This document shows positions 28,679-39,035 of a DNA stretch of 64,000 bases, in pieces. The stretch comes from Lacrimispora xylanisolvens (GTDB taxonomy: Bacteria > Bacillota > Clostridia > Lachnospirales > Lachnospiraceae), in NCBI GenBank assembly GCA_017084465.1, contig CP070896.1:5507501-5571500 (forward strand). Direction: 5' to 3'. Under the pieces are notes generated by a model, which worked only from the letters and a program-made list of their open reading frames with translations, did not search any database and was not told the origin of the DNA. The translations under genes and the position numbers were made by a program. Positions within the stretch are counted from its first letter, which is position 1. The number at the start of each line of letters is the position of its first letter.

Positions 28679-29769
28679 TCTGGAAGAACGGGAATACCTA
28701 TACTGGCTTTCCCACATTCCATTTCTTGGAGCTGTGAGAATAAAAAAACTGTATGACCACATGGGAAGTTATAAGAGGATATATAATATAGAAAGAAAAG
28801 AACTGGAAAGCTGCGGGCTTTTAAAAGAAAGCGAGATATTGTTTTTTGAAGAACGAAAGTCTTACCTGGATTCTGTTCGCAGGCAGCTGGAGCAATCAGA
28901 AAAAAAGGGTATTCGATTTATTGCACATTTTGATCCTGATTATCCCAAACGGCTTCTGTCTATTTATGGATACCCTATGGGTCTTTTTGTAAATGGCCAG
29001 CTTCCTGGAGAGGAGAAACCTGCGGCTGCCATAATAGGAGCCAGAAACTGCACCAATTACGGGCGTCAGATGGCTCAGAGCCTGGCAAGAGAGTTATCAG
29101 CTGCAGGTATATCAATTATCAGCGGTCTTGCATATGGCATAGACGAAGCGGGACATGAAGGGGCCCTGGAGGCAGGTCAGGAAACTTATGGAGTACTGGG
29201 GTGTGGAATTAATGTTTGTTATCCCAAAGAAAATTACGGATTATTCAGCCAGATAAAAACGCGGAGGTATCATAACGGAATTTATGCCCGATGAAGCTCC
29301 GAAGCCTCAGAATTTTCCCATGAGAAACCGGATTATAAGCGGACTTTCTGATGCAATCCTTGTAATTGAGGCAAGAGAAAAGAGTGGTTCCCTGATCACG
29401 GCAAATCTGGGACTGGAGCAGGGGAAAGAGATTTTTGCACTTCCGGGAAGAGTAACTGATCCCTTAAGTACGGGGTGTAACCGCCTTATTGCTGAAGGCG
29501 CAGGGGTTTTACTCTCCCCGGAGACAGTGTTGGAATATTTTAAGTTACAGAACGGTAAAATATTAAGAGTTCATGAAAAAAATAAGAACGGGCTTGCCAA
29601 AAAAGAAAAAATGGTGTATAGTTGCCTAGATTTGCAACCGAAGAATCTGGAAGAGATTGTGAGCTGCAGTGGATTGTCTGTCAGCGAGTGCATGAGTGTC
29701 CTCCTGGAACTGGAATTAAAGGGCAGCATTATACAGACATCCCATCAATATTATGGTAAGAAACAATAG
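28671..29769 (+). CDS. dprA: DNA processing protein DprA (one frameshift)
   Basis: Loads RecA on incoming single-stranded DNA in transformation. Restored length is 365 residues. An N-terminal SAM/HhH-like region (1-80) is followed by the Rossmann-like core with AIIGARNCTNYGRQMA, SGLAYGIDEAGHEGAL and FPMRNRIISGLSDA, then a C-terminal winged-helix-like part (about 300-365). The break is at A5 29255-29259; one A fewer joins SQIK to RGGIITEFMPDE, matching the family. The order comM-dprA-topA is common in Firmicutes. Confidence 0.88.
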
Positions 29770-29783
29770 GCGAGGAGTTTGGT

Positions 29784-31854
29784 ATGGCGAACTGTTTAGT
29801 AATTGTGGAGTCACCCGCAAAAGTAAAAACTATAAAAAAGTTCCTTGGAGCAAACTATGAAGTAGATGCTTCCAATGGACATGTAAGGGATCTTCCTAAG
29901 AGTCAGATGGGAATCGATGTGGAACATGATTTTGATCCAAAATATATAACGATCAGGGGAAAAGGGGATATTCTTGCAAAACTGCGAAAAGAAGTGAAGA
30001 AAGCGGATAAGATTTATCTGGCAACTGACCCTGACCGTGAAGGAGAAGCGATTTCCTGGCATCTGATGAAAGCATTAAAATTAGATGAACTGAAAGAAAA
30101 ACAGGTATACCGCATCAGCTTCAATGAGATTACCAAGAATGCAGTGAAAACTTCATTAAAAACCCCAAGAGACATTGATATGGATCTTGTGGATGCCCAG
30201 CAGGCAAGAAGAGTTCTTGACCGAATGGTTGGATATATGATCAGTCCTCTTTTGTGGGCAAAGGTCAAAAGGGGATTAAGTGCCGGTCGTGTACAATCCG
30301 TTGCTCTGAGACTTATCTGTGACAGGGAAGAAGACATCAATGCTTTTATTCCGGAAGAGTACTGGAATCTGGATGCGGTCTTAAAGCAGGAAGGAAGCAA
30401 GAAGACTTTAACAGCCAAATTTCACGGAGACAAGAATGGCAGAATAGCCATTCATAATAAGGAAGAGTTAGATGAAATACTGAAAGGTCTAAAGAAGAAA
30501 GAGTACCAGGTTGAAGAAGTTAAGAATGGGGAACGGGTTAAAAAAGCCCCCATTCCATTTACTACCAGTACACTTCAGCAGGAAGCATCCAAGGTTCTTA
30601 ATTTCTCAACTCAGAAAACCATGCGATTAGCTCAGCAGTTATATGAAGGAGTGGAGGTCGCAGGCCACGGAACAGTGGGTCTGATCACCTATTTGCGAAC
30701 TGATTCTACCAGAATCGCAGAAGAGGCTGATGTTGCTGCAAGAGAGTTCATTGAAAAGCAGTACGGCAGCCGTTATCTGGCAAATGGAGAGCAGAACAAA
30801 AAGAGCAATGTTAAGATACAGGATGCCCACGAGGCGATTCGTCCAACCGATATCGCACTGACACCGGTAATTGTAAAAGAATCACTCCAGAGAGATTTAT
30901 TCCGTCTTTATCAGCTCATCTGGAAAAGATTTGCAGCCAGCAGAATGCAGCCGGCTGTGTATGAAACAACTTCTGTGAAGGTGAAAGCGGGAAATTATTT
31001 CTTCACCCTTTCTGCTTCAAAGCTTCAGTTTGACGGCTTTATGTCAGTCTATGTACAGGAAGAAGAGAAGGAAGAAAATAATGTTCTTCTTGGTAATCTG
31101 GAAAAAGGCAGTATACTTAAGTTGGAGAAGCTGGAAAACAGTCAGCATTTTACCCAGCCCCCGGCTCATTTTACGGAGGCGTCTCTGGTAAAGTCAATGG
31201 AAGAACAGGGAATTGGTCGTCCAAGTACTTATGCTCCTACGATTACAACGATTATAGCCAGACGGTATGTGGCGAAAGAAAATAAAAAACCTTTACGTAA
31301 CAGAACTGGGAGAAGTAGTCAACAGTATAATGAAGCAAAGCTTCCCCAGCATTGTAGACATCACATTTACTGCAAATCTGGAATATCTTCTTGATAAAGT
31401 TGGAGATGGAACGGTACAGTGGAAAACAGTAGTGAAAAACTTTTATCCTGACTTAAAGGAAGCAGTTGATAAGGCACTGGTAGAACAGGAATCTGTTACC
31501 ATCGCAGATGAAGTAACAGAAGAGATTTGTGAACTTTGTGGCCGTAATATGGTTATTAAATACGGACCCCACGGTAAATTCCTTGCATGCCCCGGCTTTC
31601 CGGAATGTAAGAATACGAAACCTTATCTGGAAAAAACAGGAGTTCCCTGTCCAAAGTGCGGTAAGGATGTAGTAATTAAAAAGACAAAAAAGGGCAGAAT
31701 TTATTATGGATGCGAGGCAAACCCTGAATGTGATTTTATGTCATGGCAAAAGCCTTCTACCCAGAAATGTCCAAAATGCGGTTCATATATGGTTGAAAAG
31801 GGCAACAAGTTACTGTGCTCAAATGAGCAGTGTGGATACAGTACAGATAAGTAG
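29784..31854 (+). CDS. topA: DNA topoisomerase I (one frameshift)
   Basis: Relaxes negative supercoils. Restored length is 689 residues. The Toprim domain starts LVIVESPAKVKTIKKFLG with the DxD in TDPDREGEAISWH. The catalytic Tyr lies in TYLRTDSTR near residue 300. The C-terminal part carries three C4 zinc ribbons (CELCGR...CPGFPEC, CPKCGK...CEANPEC, CPKCGS...CSNEQC). The break is at A6 31284-31289; one A fewer joins VAKENK to NLYVTELG. An essential gene, so the break must be an error or the cell would not survive. Confidence 0.93.
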
Positions 31855-31900
31855 GAAAAAAGAATAATTATTAAGAAAATCGAAAATCTTCAAAAAACTA

Positions 31901-31929
31901 TTGTTATTTGAAAATAATAGTGATAATAT
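31901..31929 (+). promoter_or_regulatory. codY promoter
   Basis: TTGTTA (31901-31906) and TAATAT (31924-31929) with a 17-bp spacer, about 60 bases ahead of codY. Confidence 0.5.
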
Positions 31930-31988
31930 TTAATTATTAAAAGCGTTTTTTCGAATTTTAACATCAATTATAAAGGAGGTTTTCGGCA

Positions 31989-32804
31989 ATGAGCGTACAG
32001 TTGTTGGACAAAACTAGAAAAATTAACAAATTATTGCATAACAATAATTCGCATAAGGTCGTATTTAACGATATCTGTGAAGTGCTTACCGAGATCCTGA
32101 ATTCCAATATTCTTGTTATAAGCAAGAAGGGCAAGGTGCTTGGCGTGGGTCTTACGCCTGACATTGATGAGATTCAGGAACTGATTGCAGATCAGGTAGG
32201 TGGTTATGTAGATACTATGCTGAATGAACGACTGCTCAGTATTCTTTCCACAAAAGAAAATGTAAACTTGGAAACGCTTGGTTTTACCGGTGATAACATC
32301 AGAAAATATCAGGCCATTATTACACCGATTGATATAGCAGGGGAGAGACTTGGAACTCTGTTTATTTACAAATCGGATTCACAATATGACATTGACGATA
32401 TTATTTTAAGTGAGTATGGAACCACCGTTGTGGGACTTGAGATGATGCGGTCAGTAAATGAAGAGAATGCAGAAGAAACAAGAAAGGTTCAGATTGTAAA
32501 ATCAGCGATCAGCACCTTATCATTCTCTGAATTGGAAGCAATCACACATATCTTCGAAGAACTGGATGGCAATGAAGGCATACTTGTTGCAAGTAAAATT
32601 GCAGACCGTGTTGGAATTACCCGATCAGTGATTGTCAATGCGCTGCGTAAGTTTGAAAGTGCCGGCGTTATTGAATCAAGATCCTCCGGTATGAAAGGAA
32701 CCTATATAAAGGTTTTAAATGATGTGGTGTTTGATGAGCTGAAATCGATAAAGGCAGGCAATACAAAAATCATTGCAGAGCGTCGTGAATTAAAGGATTT
32801 ATAG
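31989..32804 (+). CDS. codY: GTP-sensing pleiotropic repressor CodY
   Basis: Senses branched-chain amino acids and GTP and controls nutrient-response genes. A 271-residue protein with an N-terminal GAF-type effector domain (about 1-155) and a C-terminal winged helix with ASKIADRVGITRSVIVNALR and SRSSGMKGTYIKV, nearly identical to the CodY DNA-binding signature. TAAAGGAGG precedes the ATG. The frame is intact. Position after topA is conserved in clostridia. Confidence 0.95.
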   Translation: MSVQLLDKTRKINKLLHNNNSHKVVFNDICEVLTEILNSNILVISKKGKVLGVGLTPDIDEIQELIADQVGGYVDTMLNERLLSILSTKENVNLETLGFTGDNIRKYQAIITPIDIAGERLGTLFIYKSDSQYDIDDIILSEYGTTVVGLEMMRSVNEENAEETRKVQIVKSAISTLSFSELEAITHIFEELDGNEGILVASKIADRVGITRSVIVNALRKFESAGVIESRSSGMKGTYIKVLNDVVFDELKSIKAGNTKIIAERRELKDL

Positions 32805-32818
32805 TGTATAGATAAGCT

Positions 32819-32851
32819 TAAAAAAGGTAATCATTCATGGTTGCCTTTTTT
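32819..32851 (+). terminator. codY terminator
   Basis: AAAAAAGGTAA pairs with TTGCCTTTTTT around TCATTCATGG, with a T-run in the right arm. Confidence 0.6.
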
Positions 32852-32903
32852 GTGGATACAAGACAGAAATCTTCTGATTTGGACATAAAATATAAAAAAT
32901 TAC

Positions 32904-32932
32904 TTGCATCACTAAAAATATTGTGCTATACT
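32904..32932 (+). promoter_or_regulatory. rpsB promoter and leader
   Basis: TTGCAT (32904-32909) and TATACT (32927-32932), 17-bp spacer. The leader to the rpsB start is about 100 nt, long enough for a feedback structure, but I cannot assign one. Confidence 0.65.
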
Positions 32933-33041
32933 AGCAAGGCTTACAAAAAACACGTCTGCGGATTCCAGAGGAAGGTGCCATATAATGGTCTCCCCGGAAG
33001 CAAGAGAAACGGACGGAAGTAAAACCAATGGAGGTAATAAC

Positions 33042-33781
33042 ATGAGCGTTATTTCAATGAAGCAGCTTTTAGAGGCTGGCGTGCACTTCGGTCATCAGAC
33101 CAGAAGATGGAACCCTAAGATGGCTCCTTATATTTACACAGAGAGAAACGGTATCTACATCATCGACTTACAGAAATCTGTAGTTAAAGTAGACGAAGCT
33201 TACAAGGCAGTATCTGATATTGCAGCTGAAGGCGGAAAGATTCTTTTTGTTGGAACAAAAAAACAGGCTCAGGATGCGATTAAGTCTGAAGCAGAGCGTT
33301 GCGGTATGTATTTCGTAAACGAGAGATGGCTCGGCGGTATGCTGACTAACTTCAAGACAATTCAGTCCAGAATTGCAAGATTAAAACAGATCGAGACTAT
33401 GTCCCAGGATGGTACATTCGAAGTACTTCCTAAGAAAGAAGTAATTGCTCTTAAGAAGGAATGGGAGAAATTAGAGAAGAACTTAGGCGGAATTAAAGAT
33501 ATGAAGAAAGTTCCGGATGCAATTTTGTTGTAGATCCTAAGAAAGAAAGAATCTGCGTTCAGGAAGCTCACACACTGGGCATTCCGTTAATCGGCATTGC
33601 TGATACAAACTGTGATCCTGAAGAACTTGATTTCGTAATCCCAGGTAATGATGATGCGATTAGAGCTGTCAAGTTAATTGTATCCAAGATGGCAGACGCA
33701 GTAATCGAAGCAAACCAGGGCGAGGCAGTAGCTGAGGAAGCAGAAGCAGCTCAGGAGTTAGAAGAGACTGTAGAAGCTTAA
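33042..33781 (+). CDS. rpsB: 30S ribosomal protein S2 (one frameshift)
   Basis: Restored length is 246 residues. The N-terminus SVISMKQLLEAGVHFGHQTR and the motif FVGTKKQAQDAI are S2 signatures; the C-terminal part has ICVQEAHTLGIPLIGIADTN. The break is at T4 33523-33526; one more T joins KVPDAI to FVVDPKKER. GGAGG precedes ATG 33042. An essential gene. An attenuator-like hairpin and tsf follow. Confidence 0.95.
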
Positions 33782-33795
33782 GATTCAGACGGATG

Positions 33796-33836
33796 TATGC
33801 TTCGGTCTGCTGTATGGCGGGTCGAAGCATATTTTT
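33796..33836 (+). terminator. Hairpin with T-tail between rpsB and tsf
   Basis: TATGCTTCG (33796-33804) pairs with CGAAGCATA (33823-33831), followed by TTTTT. It may act as a partial terminator that lowers tsf expression relative to rpsB. Confidence 0.65.
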
Positions 33837-33893
33837 ATGAACAGACCTTTTTACAATATCAATTACGTTTAATCGACGATGGAGGGAAAACGA

Positions 33894-34818
33894 ATGGCAG
33901 CAGTTACAGCTGGAATGGTAAAAGAATTAAGAGAGTTAACCGGTGCAGGTATGATGGACTGCAAGAAAGCACTTGCAGAGACTGATGGTGATATGGACAA
34001 GGCAGTTGAGTTCTTAAGAGAAAAAGGACTTGCAGCTGCATCTAAAAAAGGCAGGAAGAATTGCTGCAGAGGGTGTTGTTACAACTGTAGTAAGTGAAGA
34101 TGGAAAATCCGGAGCAATCGTTGAAGTTAACAGTGAGACAGACTTCGTTGCTAAGAATGCTCAGTTCCAGGGATATGTTGCTGATGTAGTAGCTCAGGTT
34201 CTTGCTTCTGATGCAAAAGATATGGATGCATTCATGGCTGAATCATGGAACAGTGACAGCTCTTTAACAGTAGCACAGGCATTATCCGCTCAGATCTCTG
34301 TTATTGGCGAGAATATGAATATCAGAAGATTTGAAAAAATCACAACTGATGGTGTAGTTGTTGATTATATTCATGGTGGCGGCAGAATCGGTGTTTTAAT
34401 TGAAGCTGGTGCAGAAGTAGTTAACGATGCTGTTAAGGAAGCTTTAAAGAACGTAGCAATGCAGATTGCTGCTTTAAATCCAAAGTATGTTAAGAGAGAT
34501 GAAATCTCTCAGGAATTTATCGATCACGAGACTGAGATTTTAAAGGTTCAGGCTAAGAACGAAAATCCTGACAAGCCTGATTCAATCCTTGATAAGATGA
34601 TTGTTGGCCGTTTGAATAAGGAATTAAAAGAGTTCTGTCTGGTTGACCAGGCTTATGTAAAAGACGGTGACTTAACTGTTGGCAAGTATTTAGAGCAGGT
34701 TTCTAAAGAAGTTGGCGGAAAAGTTGAAGTTAGAAAGTTTGTTCGTTTCGAGACAGGCGAAGGCCTTGAGAAAAAAGAAGAGAACTTTGCAGAAGAAGTT
34801 GCAAAACAGATGCAGTAA
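33894..34818 (+). CDS. tsf: Elongation factor Ts (one frameshift)
   Basis: Nucleotide exchange factor for EF-Tu. Restored length is 307 residues. The N-terminal signature is VKELRELTGAGMMDCKKAL, and TDFVAKNAQF marks the core. The break is at GG 34050-34051 after an A6 run; one G fewer joins AAASKK to AGRIAAEGVVTTV. GGAGGG precedes ATG 33894. An essential gene. Confidence 0.95.
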
Positions 34819-34841
34819 TCTTGTAACAGGATTCTGGGGGG

Positions 34842-34869
34842 AATCCCATGGGTATCCATGGGATTTTTC
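34842..34869 (+). terminator. tsf terminator
   Basis: AATCCCATGG pairs with CCATGGGATT around GTAT, followed by TTTTT. Confidence 0.8.
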
Positions 34870-34945
34870 TATTCAAACAGTGTCCGTTTCCGATTGACAT
34901 ATGTTTCCAGTCGGACGGACATCAACACAAAAGGAGTTGATGAGA

Positions 34946-35863
34946 ATGGCGAAATATATTATAAAACGTATTGCTATGGCAATTATTACGATATTTGCTG
35001 TTGCTACCGTAACATTCTTTGTCATGAACATGGTTCCAGGTGGACCATTTATGGCAGAAAAGGCAATCAGCCCACAAGCCCAGGCGGCATTAAATGAAAA
35101 ATATGGACTGGATAAGCCATTAAGCGTACAGTATGCAACCTATATGAAGGATATTCTGCATGGAAATCTTGGGTTAAGTGTGAAACAGCGCGGACGTACC
35201 GTTAATATGATTATTGGTACTAAATTCCCGGTTTCTGCAAGAATTGGCGGAATGGCTATTTTAGCAGCAGTTTTGATTGGCGTTCCCCTTGGAAGTATTG
35301 CGGCATTTAAGAGAGGTACTCTGGTCGATAATATTATTATTGTTTTCAGTACCTGCGGAATTGCGGTTCCAAGCTTTGTGGTCTGTACCATACTCATGTA
35401 TATTCTCAGTTTGAAGCTGGGATTATTACCTACGTATGGACTTGGATCCTGGAAGAATTATATCATGCCGGTTATGGCACTGGCTCTTTATCCATCATCC
35501 TATATTTCAAGATTAATGCGTTCATCCATGTTGGATGTTATGGGACAGGATTATATGAGAACAGCCCGTGCAAAAGGTCTTTCCCAATTGGTAAGTATTT
35601 TCAAGCATGCACTTCGTAATGCCATTCTTCCAGTGGTTACATATTTAGGACCGCTGCTGGCTTACACTGTAACAGGAAGCTTCATTGTTGAAAAGATATT
35701 TACAATTCCAGGGCTTGGATCTGAATTTATTGGTTCCATTACAGGACGTGATTATCCTCTTATCATGGGGACAACAATTTTCCTTGCAACTTTAATGGTT
35801 ATCATGAATGTACTGGTGGATGTTGCTTATAAATTTATTGATCCGCGAATTAATCTGAAGTAA
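34946..35863 (+). CDS. oppB: Oligopeptide ABC transporter permease, OppB type
   Basis: A 305-residue membrane protein with six helices, the first at about residues 9-29 (IAMAIITIFAVATVTFFVMN). The EAA-type coupling loop is RTARAKGLSQLVSIFKHALRNA. AAGGAG lies 9 bases before ATG 34946 but only 3 before ATG 34940, so 34946 is chosen. First gene of oppBCDF. The frame is intact. Substrate class (peptides, possibly nickel or sugars) is from family similarity only. Confidence 0.85.
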   Translation: MAKYIIKRIAMAIITIFAVATVTFFVMNMVPGGPFMAEKAISPQAQAALNEKYGLDKPLSVQYATYMKDILHGNLGLSVKQRGRTVNMIIGTKFPVSARIGGMAILAAVLIGVPLGSIAAFKRGTLVDNIIIVFSTCGIAVPSFVVCTILMYILSLKLGLLPTYGLGSWKNYIMPVMALALYPSSYISRLMRSSMLDVMGQDYMRTARAKGLSQLVSIFKHALRNAILPVVTYLGPLLAYTVTGSFIVEKIFTIPGLGSEFIGSITGRDYPLIMGTTIFLATLMVIMNVLVDVAYKFIDPRINLK

Positions 35864-35879
35864 AGGAAGGAGAAAGAAG

Positions 35880-36920
35880 ATGCCAAAGAATAAATTATCA
35901 GTGCAGCTTAATGTGGAAGACTTTCTCCCGGCTAGTGATGCAGAAAGAGAAAGCCTGACAGTCATGCGTAAAAGCGTTGGATTCTGGAAAGATGGAATCA
36001 GACGTCTTAAGAAGAATAAGATTTCAATGATCAGTCTTGTTGTAATCTTGCTAGTATTTATTTTATCATTTATTGTACCTCAGCTTTATCCATATAGCTA
36101 TGAACAGCAGATCAGGGGAAGTGAAAACCTTGCTCCCATGCAGTATTCCCAGAAAGAAATCACTGCTATGGACTCAGGAGAGAGTGTATTCCCACACATT
36201 CTGGGAACCGATAACCTGGGCCGCGATTACGCAATCCGTGTTATGATGGGAAGCCGTGTTTCTCTGACTGTTGGTCTGGTAGCTTCCGCTATTATTTTGC
36301 TCATTGGTTCTCTTTATGGATCGATTGCAGGTTTCTTCGGAGGCTGGGTAGATATGATAATGATGAGAATTGTGGATATGATTTATACGGTTCCCGATAT
36401 TCTGATCATTGTACTTTTATCTGTAGCATTTGATCAACCTCTAAAAGCGCTGGCTCAAAGGCCTGGATTCCAATGGATTCAGCTTATTGGTGTTAACTTA
36501 ATCAGTATTTTCGTTGTATTCGCCCTGCTTTACTGGGTTGGTATGGCCCGTATTGTGCGAAGCCAGATATTGATTTTAAAAGAGCAGGAATATGTAACTG
36601 CTGCAAGAGCTCTAGGAGCTTCCAGCGGACATATTATTAAAAAACATCTGCTTACCAACTGTATTGGTACATTAATTGTAACAACAACGCTTCAGATACC
36701 TTCTTCTATCTTTACCGAGAGCTTCTTAAGCTTCCTTGGATTAGGTGTTGCTGCACCCATGCCTTCACTGGGAAGCCTTGCAAGTGCTGCATTAAATGGT
36801 CTGCAAAGCTATCCTCACCGTTTATTTGCACCGGCACTGATGATTTCAGTTATTATTTTAAGTTTCAATCTGTTGGGTGATGGTCTTCGGGATGCATTTG
36901 ATCCGAAGCTGAAAGATTAA
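35880..36920 (+). CDS. oppC: Oligopeptide ABC transporter permease, OppC type
   Basis: A 346-residue partner permease. Long N-terminal cytoplasmic tail (about 1-45), then six helices with the first near 50-68. The loop between helices 1 and 2 holds HILGTDNLGRDYAIRVMMG, the OppC hallmark, and the coupling loop is TAARALGASSGHIIKKHLL. AAAGGAAGGAG precedes the ATG. Confidence 0.87.
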   Translation: MPKNKLSVQLNVEDFLPASDAERESLTVMRKSVGFWKDGIRRLKKNKISMISLVVILLVFILSFIVPQLYPYSYEQQIRGSENLAPMQYSQKEITAMDSGESVFPHILGTDNLGRDYAIRVMMGSRVSLTVGLVASAIILLIGSLYGSIAGFFGGWVDMIMMRIVDMIYTVPDILIIVLLSVAFDQPLKALAQRPGFQWIQLIGVNLISIFVVFALLYWVGMARIVRSQILILKEQEYVTAARALGASSGHIIKKHLLTNCIGTLIVTTTLQIPSSIFTESFLSFLGLGVAAPMPSLGSLASAALNGLQSYPHRLFAPALMISVIILSFNLLGDGLRDAFDPKLKD

Positions 36921-36935
36921 AGGAGGAGAGATTCC

Positions 36936-37946
36936 ATGAGTGAATATTTAGTTAATATTGAGAATGAACGTCTTTCTTTCTTTACTCCGGCTGGAGAAGT
37001 CAAGGCGCTTAATAACGTATCACTTCATCTTCGTGAAGGTGAGGTTTTGGGAATTGTAGGAGAGTCTGGTTCCGGCAAGTCTGTAACTGCTTACAGTCTT
37101 ATGGGTCTTACGGCTTATCCGGGACGTCTGATCGGCGGTTCTCTTCAGTTTAACGGACATCAGATTGAGAAGATGACGGAAAAGGAAATGAGAAAGATCA
37201 GGGGAAATGAAATTTCAATTATTTTTCAGGACCCAATGACCAGCTTAAATCCGGTTTATACCATTGGAAACCAGATCACAGAAGTGGTTATGCTCCATAC
37301 AAATAAAAACAAACAGCAGGCAACCGAGCGGGCAAGAGAACTTCTTACCCTGGTTGGTATCAATGAGCCACAGAAACGTTTAAACCAGTATCCTCATGAG
37401 TTGTCCGGCGGTATGCGTCAGCGTGTTATGATTGCTATTGCCCTGGCTTGTGAGCCAAAGCTTCTGATTGCGGATGAACCAACTACTGCCTTAGACGTTA
37501 CAATTCAGGCACAGATTCTGGAACTGATGATGGAATTAAAAGAAAAACTTGGTATGGCAATTATTATGATTACCCATGACCTTGGTGTTGTTGCCAACAT
37601 GTGTGACCGTATTGCTGTTATGTATGCTGGTAAAGTGGTTGAGTATGGTAATACTGATGATATATTCTATAACCCAAGCCATGAATATACCAAGGGTCTT
37701 ATCCGCAGTATTCCAAAGCTTACGGAGAAAGAGCATAATAAGCTGATTCCTATTGAAGGAAGCCCGGTGGATATGCTGAATCCGCCTGCAGGATGTCCGT
37801 TTGCACCAAGATGCAGAGCCTGCATGAAGATTTGTCTGCGTGAAATGCCGGAATATACGGATATAACCGATATACATTACAGTGCATGCTGGCTGCTTCA
37901 GAAAGAAGAGTTTGAGAAACAGCAAAGACAGAAGGGAGATGCATGA
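36936..37946 (+). CDS. oppD: Oligopeptide ABC transporter ATP-binding protein, OppD type
   Basis: A 336-residue ATPase. Walker A is GESGSGKS near residue 45, the signature is LSGGMRQRV, and Walker B is LLIADEPTTALD. The C-terminal extension has the OppD/F Cys set CPFAPRC...C...C that can bind an iron-sulphur cluster in relatives. AAAGGAGGAG precedes the ATG. The stop overlaps the oppF start (TGATG). Confidence 0.9.
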   Translation: MSEYLVNIENERLSFFTPAGEVKALNNVSLHLREGEVLGIVGESGSGKSVTAYSLMGLTAYPGRLIGGSLQFNGHQIEKMTEKEMRKIRGNEISIIFQDPMTSLNPVYTIGNQITEVVMLHTNKNKQQATERARELLTLVGINEPQKRLNQYPHELSGGMRQRVMIAIALACEPKLLIADEPTTALDVTIQAQILELMMELKEKLGMAIIMITHDLGVVANMCDRIAVMYAGKVVEYGNTDDIFYNPSHEYTKGLIRSIPKLTEKEHNKLIPIEGSPVDMLNPPAGCPFAPRCRACMKICLREMPEYTDITDIHYSACWLLQKEEFEKQQRQKGDA

Positions 37947-38924
37947 TGGATAACAAATATCTTGTAGAGGTACAGAATTTACAGCAGTATTTCCCTGTTG
38001 CCGGTGGTAAATTATTCGAAAAGAAAGTTGTAAAAGCAGTCGATAACGTTTCCTTTGGAATCAAAAGAGGTGAAACCCTTGGTCTGGTTGGAGAATCCGG
38101 TTGTGGAAAGACGACTACAGGCCGTACTCTGCTCAGACTGTATGAGCCTACTTCCCGGAAAGATCTTTTTTGACGGACAGGACATCACAAAGGTAAACAT
38201 GCTTCCTTATCGTCAAAAGATGCAGATTGTATTTCAGGATCCATATGCAAGCCTTGATCCCCGTATGACAGTAGGAGATATTATTGGTGAGGCAATTGAC
38301 ATTCATCGTCTGGCTGCCAGCAAAAAAGACCGTCAGGATCAGATTATCTCTGTTTTATCAACAGTAGGACTTAACTCAGAGCATGCGAACCGTTATCCTC
38401 ATGAATTTTCCGGCGGACAACGTCAGCGTGTAGGCATTGCCAGAGCTCTTGCAGTAAATCCTCAGTTTATTGTTTGTGACGAGCCGGTATCTGCATTGGA
38501 TGTTTCCATTCAGGCACAGGTTGTTAATATGTTTGAAAAGCTGCAGGAAGAAATGGGTCTTACTTACCTGTTTATTGCTCATGATCTATCTATTGTAAAA
38601 CACATTTCCAACAGGATTGGTGTTATGTATTTAGGTAAGATGGTAGAGCTTGCTGACAGCTATGAACTGACATTCCATAGTGTTCATCCATATACCAAGA
38701 GTCTGATCTCAGCGATTCCGATTGCGGATCCGGAGACCAGCCGTAAATCCAAGAGAATTGTTCTTGAGGGAGATGTTCCAAGTCCTGTAAATCCTCCATC
38801 AGGCTGTCGCTTCCGCACCAGATGTCCTTATGCGGACGAACTTTGTGCAGCGCAGGAACCAGAATGGAAAGAAGTTTCAACCGGACATTATGCCGCTTGC
38901 CATCATTTGGATAAAGTTAATTAA
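37946..38924 (+). CDS. oppF: Oligopeptide ABC transporter ATP-binding protein, OppF type (one frameshift)
   Basis: Restored length is 325 residues. Walker A is GESGCGKTTTGR, signature FSGGQRQRVGIARAL, Walker B FIVCDEPVSALD. The C-terminal Cys motif CRFRTRCPYADELC is typical. The break is at C3 38154-38156; one C fewer joins YEPTS to GKIFFDGQDITK. ATG 37946 is chosen over 37943 because of better spacing from GAAGGGAG. Confidence 0.88.
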
Positions 38925-38931
38925 AATCAGA

Positions 38932-38960
38932 TTGAACTTTTAACGCATTTATGTTATGCT
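38932..38960 (+). promoter_or_regulatory. oppA promoter
   Basis: TTGAAC (38932-38937) and TATGCT (38955-38960), 17-bp spacer. A separate promoter allows higher expression of the binding protein than of the membrane genes. Confidence 0.6.
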
Positions 38961-39035
38961 AAGAAAATGAATTGGCGCAGTAGCCGAATAAAGTGCTACT
39001 GCGTTAATTAAAATAATTTTATAGGAGGAATCGTT

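Noticed and set aside
31930..31988. CodY-binding site (AATTTTCWGAAAATT) upstream of codY
   Set aside because: Only partial A/T matches were found; none close enough to call.
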